A stretch of DNA of 64,000 nt from NCBI GenBank assembly GCA_944474755.1, contig OX104119.1:46587927-46651926 (forward strand). Direction: 5' to 3'. Source of the DNA: Limnoperna fortunei. Taxonomy: Eukaryota; Mollusca; Bivalvia; Mytilida; Modiolidae. Shown one piece after another: positions 24,801 through 36,800 of this stretch (the stretch's first letter is position 1; every line of letters begins with the position of its first letter). The notes beneath the pieces were generated by a model. It was not told the origin of the DNA. It did no database searches and was given only the letters and a program-made list of their open reading frames with translations. The translations under genes were made by a program, and so were the position numbers.

Positions 24801-27800
24801 TTTATGGCATGTTTTCCTTATTTGAGGCAGTCAATAAAAAACAGTAAAATTTGGCCTAAATAAAAAAATGTTGGTTTACATTATCAATCCCAACCAAATT
24901 TGGCCTTACCCATAAAATGTTATAAGGGGTTTTTAAGAAATTTAGTTTTTACTATTTTTAGCATTTTACACATACTTGTACAAGTTGTAAAATCATGTAG
25001 GTATTACTGCACAAATATGTTGTTTTGAAATTTGAAAAAAGAAAATCTTGAAAAAGTCCATGCCTCATGTACATACAATAAAGGATGGCCTACCTGGTTA
25101 ATTTAATAGAAATGTTTAAATGCCATTAGGAACTATTTACAGTCTCTAAATATCATTTGTCACAATGACAATTCTAATTTAACCTTTAATGACCCTCAAT
25201 TTTTTGCCCCTTCATACCACACTTTTAACAAAAAAAAAACAAAAAAACAGGTAATAAAAACATAAACTTTAAATTACCTCCCTTTTGTTGTTCCTTTATT
25301 GCACACTTTTAACAATAAAACAGGTTATAAAAACATTAACCTTAAGTTACCTTCCTTTTGTTCCTTCGTAGCACACTTTTAACAATAATACAGGTAATAA
25401 AAACATAAACCTTAATTTACCTCCCTTTGTTCCGTCATAGCACACTTTTAACAATAAAACAGGTAATAAACATTAACCTTAAATTACCTTCCTTTTGTTG
25501 TTCCTTCATAGCACCTTTTAACAATAAAACAGGTAATAAACATTAACCTTAAATTACCTTCCTTTTGTTGTTCCTTCATAGCACCTTTTAACAATAAAAC
25601 AGGTAATGAAAACAAACCTTAAATTACCTCCCTTCTGTTGTTCCTTAAGCACACTTTTAACAATAAAACAGGTAATAAAAACAAACCTTAAATTACCTCC
25701 CTTCTGTTGTTCCTTAAGCACACGTTTAACAATAAAACAGGTAATAAAAACAAACCTTAAATTACCTCCCTTCTGTTGTTCCTTAAGCACACGTTTAACA
25801 ATAAAACAGGTAATAAAAACAAACCTTAAATTACCTCCCTTCTGTTGTTCCTTTATAACACACTTTTAACAATAAAACAGGTAATAAAAACATAAACCTT
25901 AAATTACCTCCCTTCTGCTGTTCCTTCATGCACACTTTTAACAATAAAACAGGTAATAAAAACAAACCTTAAATTATCTCCCTTCTGTTGTTCGTTAAGC
26001 ACACTTTTAACAATAAAACAGGTAATAAAAACAAACCTTAAATTATCTCCAGTTGTTGTTCCTTAAGCACACTTTTAAAATAAAACAGGTAATAAAAACA
26101 AACCTTAAATTACCTCCCTTCTGTTGTTCCTTAAGCACACGTTTAACAATAAAACAGGTAATAAAAACATAAACCTTAAATTACCTGGAGCCCTTCTGTT
26201 GTTCCTTTATAACACACTTTTAACAATAAAACAGGTAATAAAAACATAAACCTTAAATTACCTCCCTTCTGTTGTTCCTTAAGCACACTTTTAACTATAA
26301 AACAGGTAATAAAAACAAACCTTAAATTATCTCCCTTCTGTTGTTCCTTAAGCCCACTGTTAACAATAAAACAGGTAATAAAAACAAACCTTAAATTACC
26401 TCCCTTCTGTTGTTCCTTAAGCACACTTTTAAAATAAAACAGGTAATAAAAACAAACCTTAAATTACCTCCCTTCTGTTGTTCCTTAAGCACACTTTTAA
26501 CAATAAAACAGGTAATAAAAACATAAACCTTAAATTACCTGGAGCCCTTTTGTTGTTCTTTCATAGCACACTTTGAACAAAAAAACAGGTAATAAAAACA
26601 TAAACCTTAAATTACCTCCTTTCTGTTGTTACTTCATAACACATTTTTTACAATAAAACAGGTAATAAAAACATTTAAATTACCTTCCTTTTGTTGTTCC
26701 TTCATAGCACACTTTAACAATAAACAGATAACAAAAATGTCTTATTTTGATCTGATGTATTTCTGCTTTCAGATTATTAGTTGGTTCTCCCACATTAGAC
26801 AGAGTAGGAGACCCACAGAACTTAACGGGTGGATTGTACAAATGTTCCTTCAGTTCTTCATGTATAGAGTCATGTGATATACAGTTACAAGCAGAAGGAG
26901 GTAACAGCAGGTTTTGATACCCCCCACAAACTTGTTTGGGGGGTATATAGGAATCACCCTGTCTGTCCGTCTGACCACATCCCTTGTAAGCGCTTCTCCT
27001 AAACCGCCTGACAGATTTTGATGAAACTTTACATGAAGGAAGTACATCATATGTAGATGTGCATAAAGAATTTTCGTTGCTGCCTGATATTATTCAGGGG
27101 AGATAATTGGACTTGAAAGCGAAGCGTGGGGAAACCCTTTGTGAGGGTGCTCACAGTCCACACACTTGTTTTTGGACAGTTTAATTTTACTTAGGTGTTT
27201 TTTTGCTAGCCAAAGCAAAAACAGTAACTCAAAATACTTTCATGAATTGCATGACTTTGTGTTAACAATGTATGTGTTTTTGGTTTTGTTTTATTTTTTT
27301 TTTCTATATCTGGATTTGTTGTTGTCCCTGGACTTTTTGGCTCTTGTTGTTCTGTCTGTTTACCTTTCTTTTTTTCTTGCAACATATACAAATGTACACC
27401 ACAATTAAAAATTGGTTTAAATACATCAGCATATTTATTCATAACTTATTGTTGCTGTTTTACACAACACCCTTTCTGGTATATCATCATTAAAATAATT
27501 TAAGTTGCTTTGTAAGCTGAAACATGATTGGCTAATTAAAATAGACCAACCCATATTATATGATATAACTTGTGTTAGTCATTTGGTCACATGACCTATT
27601 AGTACACTTAAAATTTGAATAGACACATGATATCATCAATACTTCTGCTATTAAAATTGTGGAGATGTATTTTTAACATTAAATTATAAGGAATATTTCA
27701 AATTTCTAAGCAGATAATACTTATAAATGCTCTTTGAAGTATTCCTTTAATAAATTTACTATAGACAATCAGTACATGTATACCATGCTTTTGTGATAGT

Positions 27801-30800
27801 ATGCAAACAGATGTAGCACCTACATTGACATTAATGCTTCTCAGACATGCCCGAGTTACATGTATGCAGATGTACATTTCAATACATGTATGTTTTCATG
27901 CAGATTTTTACACATGTACATATATTTGTATAAATATTGTATTTCTGAAGCAGCTTGAATATCACTTCTGCCAATTAATGGTGGCCATTTGAGAAATTGC
28001 TAAATTATTATTGCGACAAGCACTTTAATCAAGACATTAGAGACTGGTTGGTTAATCTTCAGTTATTGTATTTTATTGATCGTTGAAGTCGAAACATGCC
28101 AGTTTCTGGCTGTTTTACATATCAGATATACCCTATTGGATAACAAATATTCAGTTTTGTAGCATGATAAATGATTGTATTATTGATCTGTTTCATTTCC
28201 ACTGGTATACAGTAGAAATCCGAGAAATTCTATTGATGAGACTTTTTTATAACTTTGATAAATTTCACTTGATTTTAACTTGAAATTGACAAAAAGTACA
28301 TGTTTTGTGAACAAAGGAATCAAGCGAATATGCTTGACATGTTTGTTATTGCAATCATTGTTTGAAATGTCTACATAAATATGATAAAAATGTAGAAATT
28401 TTGTGGTCCAAATAATAATCAGTTTATCATTCTTCATACTCAAGGAAATCTAAATAAAAAAGTACACATTTCTGATAAATTTCTTGTAATTTTCTGTTTA
28501 CAAAAACCCTCTTACATGTATCTCAAAGCACTACATGTACAACTGAGAAACATATTTCACCTCTGGGTTGTCTGATACAAGTAACTTCTAAATCTAAGTT
28601 CCAAATGCTAATAACAAAAATGTCTACAAGTCTGGCAGTGTATAAAAACCTTTTTATTCTTTCTATGCTGTTTATTCCAAATTGTCCATATGCCTATCTT
28701 GCACCATCCATCAGTCCATTCAAATGTCCTGCATTAAGTTTAGTTTGGCCCATGAATTTGTTGTTTTTTGACAGCTAGATTATCATATAAGGTAACGTCA
28801 CATCGATCGTTGCATTATGATGATTGTATCACCTGCAACATTCAGGTCTCTAAAGTTCATAGAAGTGTGGCATTAGAGCCATTATTGGTGTCTGTCCCAT
28901 AGCTTTTTTTAATTGATTTTCAAATTATGATGCACAGTTGGTCATTACATGATTGAAAACCACATCTTACATTTAACTTTCTAGTTTCGAGAAAAATTTC
29001 ACATACAGTTAAATTTACTACAGTGTAAAAGTATTTATCTGAACTATATTTACATAACAGGAGTTCAAGGAAGACTGGACTTACTGGGGTACCTAATTGG
29101 TGTACATTTGTACTAATGCTTACAGAGGTCATTATCCATTTGGAAGGCCTGTGCAAAAGTAACAGAACGGGCGAGATATAAAAAATTTTTATTAAAAAAA
29201 TCTTTCTTTCACTTAAAATTTAATATATGGGCGTTACACATATAATGCTAAATTACATAAAAATAGACAAAAAAGTAAACATGTCCAGAGACTTTTTTCT
29301 GGAATTTTACCTTAAAGTTTAAGAATGGTTTTTCTACTTTCATTTCAATGTTGTGGTCACATTGTGCCACATTACACACTTTAGGAAGTGCTTCCACTGT
29401 AAAGACATTGACTAGAAAAAAATATATTCTTGTTCTACAGTAATGCCATACCTTGAAAATATCCAACTCTTAAGCAATAGCAATTATAAGCAAAAGCAGA
29501 AAATTGAGACTATTTTTTCATCCTGCCATGTTTTGACATGCACCGGAAATTGATTCCATGAATAGGATAATGACCCCTACATGTCTTTTGACTGGTACCC
29601 AATGTTATCTGTTTTCAGATTTAACAACTATAATAGGATCCAGATCAGACCAGTGGTTTGGTTCAACTGTAAGGAGTAGTGGAAAAGGTGGCTTTGTTGT
29701 AGTAAGTAATAAAAAGTGCTTTTCCTTATTTAGGTCGGTGAGATTATTTCCATCAGTTGTTGTCCTTCTGTAAACATTAACCACTTTCGTTTCCTCTGAA
29801 ACTGATTAGTCAGTTGAAGCCAAGCTTCTCATAAATGATGCTTGTTTGACTATCATGTATATAAATACTATAGTGGGGAAAAATGCATGGCTGCTCTGTG
29901 CAATTTGTGTCTGAAATGGATGAAAATAAAAAAAAAAAGTCTTAATATTATTTTACACGCTTGGTCCTGTACAAAGATTACTCATTTTATGTTGATGAAG
30001 AGAAAAATATGCGTTACAAATATTCCTTATATTGTTCTGTTGTAACTCGGTCTTTGCTATAAAGGAGTATTATAATATCCTTTGGAACTCTACCAATGGC
30101 CCCCATTGTTTTATAGCTCATCTGACCTGAAGGGTCATGTAAACTATTGTCATCACTTTGGGTTGTGGGAGCGTCTATCAACTTTTGGGAAAAAAATTTT
30201 AAAGGTATTCTCCCCCTGAAACTGGTTAACCAGTGGAAACAAAAGTTACTATGAATATTTATCTGATGGTCCTCTACAAATTTTTTTTATGCAAATTAGA
30301 CAGTAAAATTTAAGTTTAACATTAGTAACCCACTACCCAGAATTATGATACATTACACCCTCACTCGTAATATAAGGGGCTATATTGCAATCACCTTGTC
30401 CATCTGTCTGTCCGGTGCAAACTTTTTAAACAGATTTCTTGGCTTCTACTAAGGATTTATTTCAAATTTGGTGCACAGCTTTAGCATAATGAGTTGTACA
30501 GTGCCTCTCATTTCCAGGTCAGTCAGTTGTCTACTTCCTGTTTCTGAGCTGACTTAGACTGTTTCAAGGGTCAAAATAGGAAAATTTTTCATAACAGATT
30601 TCTCGGCTTCTACTCAAAGGATTGATTTCAAATTTAGTGCACAGCTTTAGCATGATGAGTTGTACCGTGCCTCCCTTTTCCAGGTCAGTCAGTTGTCTAC
30701 TTCCTGTTTCTGAGCTGACTTAGACTGTTTCAAGGGTCAAAATAGGAAAATTTTTCATAACAGATTTCTCGGCTTCTACTCAAAGGATTGATTTCAAATT

Positions 30801-33800
30801 TAGTGCACAGCTTTAGCATGATGGTTGTACCGTGCCTCCCTTTTCCAGGTCAGTCGGTTACCTACTTCTTGGTTTCTGAGCCGTAAAATGGTTGAGTGGG
30901 GTATACTTAGCACGACTTAGTGCTGGTCCATGTTCATGTATTACAGTATAAAAATGAATGTTTGTTTAGTACAAAGAAGCATGCAAAGCGATCACAGGGA
31001 TATTGATGAAAAAGTTTGTCATTTATTGTAAATTTTTAAAATCTTCTGTTTTGCTTAGAACTTTATTTTTAATATGATCAAAACAAAGTGAACTGAGGCT
31101 TTTTTGTAAATAGATTAATTTTATTGCTACAGTTGTTGTCTACATAGGATGTTTACTAGTACATGAATCCTTTAGGTATGTGCACACAGATTTACCATTA
31201 ATTACAGTGGAGTTGGACGATGTATGGCTTTATTCCAAAGTTTAACTCCGAATAAACCAGTAACGCCATGTAAAGAGGATGCATTAGAGCATAATGGAGA
31301 ATCCTACTGTCAGGCTGGTACCTCTGCTGGTGTTAATATGGTAGGTATTAAGTACTGTAGATAATAGATAATAGAAATTGACTTAGAGTCAGTGTTCTGC
31401 CTAGGCTGCGTATTTGCTTATGTTAAGCTTAAAATGACCAAATCACACCTAAATTGCGTAATTTTGTATGCATCCAAATCTGTACACTCATTTTAGCCAG
31501 TCCATCATTTTCAGGTAGTTTCAGTAATTTCCTCGTTTGAAGCGTGAGTGCAAAGTTCTGCTTCTCAGGGTTTATTGTCTAATCCTAAAGGAGATTTGCG
31601 GTACTCATTGTAAAGGACTATCATAGAAGTGCCAAAATGGCAGCCCCAGTGGAGGAGGCAAAAAACAATCTTTTTCTTTAATGATGAGAACTTTTAGGAC
31701 AACGCAAAAATGATCCATGTTACCATAGATTTCTTATTGTTAATATTAAAACTATAATTTATGATTATGTAATAGGCCTCGACAATGTTATTTATATTCT
31801 GACGAAGATGGAAGGTGCTCGTTTTAGCACTTTGTGTTTTCAATAGAAAAACTTTAAAACTTAGTATTTTTGTTAAATAAAATATATCTGGTAAAAGTAA
31901 AATAATTCCTTAATAATAATGTACAGATTTCAATTAATGTCTACACCATGTACACAGCACAAGACATTTTCATAGCTGAAATTTGCGTGTGCTAGCATAA
32001 AAGATATTAACTGTATTGTGATATGAGTTTAAAATTAAAGTAATATTGAGCCAGGAAAGCAACTTAAAAAAAATAATTGGAGGAGGAGAAAACACTACAA
32101 AAATTTCAATTGTTCAACAAAACCAAAATCTTGTGCAATTATGTTTATTTTGACAATCTTGAGGTCAATCCAGTAGTTTACTGGTGTTTTGTATCGCTTT
32201 GAAAAATTCACCCACTTTTTAAAAATTTCACAATTTAAAAATTTTTTAAAAATTGAACATATGAGTGAAATTCACCCCTCTTTTAAAAAAAAATAGGCAG
32301 AACACTGAGAGTTTGTGGACTGATTTTTTTTTATTTGTTGTAAAAGGCATTTTCTGAATTAGCCAAATTCAGCACTTTAGAGGGTAGCTACATTGGACTT
32401 TATATCAACTTTAATGATAGCGGTTGTTTTTCAAAGTTTGCCTTAAGAATTACATGTAGATAGGACTAATCGTGTAATATTTATGTATGTTATGTTAATT
32501 TTTATAATCTCTCGTGGTTATGTACATAAAATTTTAAATATTCGATTTTATTTTTTCAATTCGCCAAACAAACTTGGACTTTTTTATTGCAGGATGGAAC
32601 AGTTATAGTTGGCGGCCCTGGTTCTGGTGACTGGACAGGTAATCTCCCTTTATTTCTACAGTAATGACATTTGTTTGATTGGTGTTTTATGCCACTTATG
32701 ATAATTTTCTGGGGTCTCATGGCATCCAGGTAGGAATCATGTCCATCACTCCTTACCAGAAGTCTGGTCCAAACTTAGAACCCCAGTGTCACATGCCAGT
32801 GCTCAGTAGTTAATGGCTAATTATTTAGACCACTTAGTCACAAAGGTCCCTATTTATATTTATATCAAATTTTAGTAAATCAGACATTTTAGAATATCTT
32901 TTATGGAAGTCATTTCATCCTTTCGTGGTTTATACTAGCTACAATAATGTAGCTTTTTTTTTCTTGTTCAATTCAAAATACCGAACACAGGGGAAGCAGT
33001 AAAAAAAGACAATCCACAAAAAGACACATAAAACTGTACAGGTGTAAAGTATGAAAATTTATTAAGACTAAATTAATATTCCTTCTTTAATGAAGAAAAA
33101 ATTCAACATTAGCTTTAAGTGATACCACTAATCATAATGAATGAAAACAGAAATATAGTTGGCTAAATGCAAAAAAATGTTCCCTGCTTCTCTTAAACTA
33201 AATTGATCTGAAGTTTGAATTATTGTTTTGATTTCTGATTTTCACAGCCTTTTAGACCTTATCCACATAGAGTTGTAGTCATTCTATCTTTTATTTTTAG
33301 GTGGAGTTTATACCCTTCTTACAAAGAGGCAGCTAGGAGTATCATCGATATACTACAGTTCTCCATGGAGGGAAGGTGATGGACTAAAGAACCCTCCCAT
33401 AGACAAAAATTCTTACATGGGTAAGGTACATATAATAATTGTATGATCGATGTGATTTATTTGTTTATTATGAGAACTGTTGTTGTTTTGTTATACAAAA
33501 AAGGTTTGAATTTTATGCATTTCTAGTTTAAAATAATTTCTTTTAAGATACAATACATAAGTTCACAGTCCTTAATTTAACAGCAGGGTACACATTTTGG
33601 TATTTTGGGGTAACTTTTCAGTGTTTCTTTCCTTTTGTGACCTAAAACCAAATTTGACTATGTTTAACATGACAGGTGAAGCAGGATGTTGACTGTTCAA
33701 TTATAACCCCATTGGTCGTAGTGTTTGTGTAAATTTTGGTTGCTGTATGTGTTTGATTTGTTCTTGGAACATACTGGGAGGGTTCCCAGTTCTCGATCCA

Positions 33801-36800
33801 CATAGCATCCCAGCGTGTACCTATTTGGCAGATAGGGGTTACCCTCTTCTTTCAGAGTTGTCAGATCATAATATGGCGAGCCTTTCTGCAGACCGTAGTG
33901 GGTGACTTGTTTGGAGAGTGCATGACAAGGATCCCTTTTGAAGATTTTGTAAAAGAGTAGGATCATTGTAGCCACTACAATAGACCAAATTCACTGCCCC
34001 TACCCAATACTCCATAATTTTCCAGTGGCAGTCAAAATTGTGTTCCATGTGTCCTATCCCATCCTTTTTTCGTTGATTTATTGTTTGTTAACTTGTTCTT
34101 GTCTGAATTATAGCTGAAATACTGCTCGCTGGATGTAAAGCAAACATCTAATCAATCAATCAATCAATGTTTGTTTTGTAATATGAGTTTTCAGTTCCAA
34201 CTTCAATTGCTTCTGTATCTTCTGACTTTGTGGCATCATTACATCTTGTAATCTTACATTTAATGGAAAACTTCATAAAATTTCTGATTCATGCTTCTGT
34301 GTAAAAATGGCTAATGTAAATATATATGGCATTACTGGTGAATATTTTTTGGGGTTTGCATCTAACAAAGTGTCTCTAGTAGTCTGGTACAAGTCAAAAG
34401 TTGTTATGGTATTGCTTTGATAAAACTATATTTGGCACTTAATTATCTACACAAATTATTCTTCGGTAATACAATGTAGATGCCATGCATTTGACTTCAT
34501 TTTTTTTGGTAAAATTGACTCTACTTTGTGAATATTATAGAATGAGAATGGTATACTAATCTTCTTCAATGCAGACCAGTTTAAAAAGCATTGCATGTTC
34601 TGTAATTTTCATTTATAGTAAGATGCCATAGTGTGCATTTTTAATTTTCTGTATGTGAGGTTTTTAAAAAATTAAGCATCAAAATGTGCATATAATCCAT
34701 TCAAGTTGTTATTTAATCATATTAGATGTAAGTGCTTTGATTGAATACTTAAATTACATCACTTTAGATAATTCATAAATAGATATTTCCTCTTAGCAGA
34801 CTTTCAGTATCCAATTTAACCGGGATGGCGTTACTTAGCTTATTATATGGGAGAGGAAACTGTTTCGTTTTGTCACAATGTTTTCTAATTAAATCCATTG
34901 AGATTTCAAATAAAATATAGTATAAATTAAAAAGTGGATTTCATTTTGGTTTTTTTCTATTCATATCTATAGAACTTTGATTTCTTTGGTACTAATTGTT
35001 TTGTATATTCCTATGCTTTCCCACCTTCCTACATTTTGAGGTCTAGATGGGTTTCTGTAACTGTTTTTGCAGCTTTAAAGTGGCAAGGATTATTCTTGAT
35101 AATTATAAGAATTAAACACTGTGTTTTAAGATATTATCAATGTGTAAACTCTGGTGACTCCCTCAATGTAGTTTGTGTTTGAGTCGGTGGTGTTTACACA
35201 TCATTGATATCCTAAAACACAATCTTTAATCCTATACTTGGAAAATAGTTGACAGATAAAACAGGAACAGTTGACTATTTTATATTAGTGAGTTTTTACT
35301 TTTTCAGGTTATTCTGTCACATCTGGTCATTATGGTTCCAAAAATGCTACACAGGTGTTGTATGTGGGCGGAGCTCCTCATGCAAATAACACAGGTCAGG
35401 TGGTATTGTTTACCCAACAGACGGGAGGATATCTGAATTACAATTACAATCAAATAATCAGTGGTGACCAAGAATTCTCACTGTTTGGTTTTGATTTAGC
35501 CACAACAGATCTTAATGGAGATGGGTAAGAAGTACATTTATGTGGGAATACAATACACCATTTTCAAGATAGGTAGTTAGATGTATGCTATCATGTGATT
35601 TATGGTATCACATGATTTTATTTAGGGCACTTTCCTCAAGGCATCATCTTTTAACCTCGTGTAAACAGCATAAAACAGAATAAACTCGACCCTCTTTCAT
35701 AAATTTATGTTTTGTGGTGGCTATGCACCCAAGCACAACACCCCATACAGAAAAAATGATAGGATGGCCAACTGAACTGCTCAACTGGCAGCCAGTTGAA
35801 TAAACTGTTGAGGGACAGTTGTCCGCTACATGGGTTTTTGCCATGCAAATGAGGTATCCCTCAACTATGAATTTGCTCAACTTTATGCAAATTAGTTGAA
35901 CAGCATTATACTATTTGGTTTTACACTAGTTGAGGGCAGGTAGTTGACCAACAGGTGGCCAATAGTTGACAGCCAGGAGTTGAGGAACAGTTAGCCAACA
36001 CTTGAGGGTCAACAGTTGAGTGATAGTTGGCCAATAGTTGATGGCCAGCTGGCCAATGTTTTAATTGTGTAATTGGTGTTAAATAATAAATAACAAATTT
36101 TTTTAGTGTACAGCTAGACATAACAGCTATTCAGCTGAAAATTTGTTCCATGGTCCATCTATGTAAAAACTAACATTAAAAATTCTGCTATTTTTATTCA
36201 CATGGAAGACACAGTTAGTTCATGTATATGATCAGTGTTAACTGTTAAAGTCAATATCAGTGAAAGCAATCACATGATGAAATTAAATAGTTCATTTCAA
36301 AGAGCTTTTTAATAGTCCTTTTCTGCAGTTTTTAACCACTAACTTCTCCTTTAAAGTATTAATCTGTATAACATTTTGTCCCTCACTTCCACAACTGTCA
36401 GCATAAACATCTTGTCAGTTTTCCTGGAAAAAAATGTGTAATGTTTTATAAATTTTATATGTGACTTATTTCATACTAGTAACTGTTTGTGTAAGTTTTG
36501 CCAGTTGTAAGTTTATTCATTGAAAAACATAACACCTCAACAGTATGTACCTGTTAGTCCTCTTCTCATTTTTGACTTCAAATCAACCCATGAGTAAAAT
36601 GAGCATTGCTACATTGGAATTGCTCACCTTTCCAAAAATAATCATTTGTTCATGTGTGGATCAGTGTTAACCTTTTAATTATTTTTTATAAATATACATG
36701 GACATATAATTGGTACTTTTTCAGTGTTAGTGGTAAAGTTATTATAATTTTATTTACATTTGAATATCAATAAAATGACATGTATCATAATTTTTACATC

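Larger units (their letters stand above)
21078..25204. other. Integrin intron 1, central unique-looking part
   Basis: AT-rich. It holds a SINE remnant at about 21738-21812, a CRE-like cluster at 22646-22715, a local triplication at 23500-23680 and a SINE 3' copy at 23741-23855. No exon was recognised. Confidence 0.45.

Noticed and set aside
25554..26424. Repeat peptides open on both strands (LKEQQKGGNLRFVF type)
   Set aside because: They come from the 69-bp minisatellite, whose length is a multiple of three; no start context, splice signals or protein-like variation.
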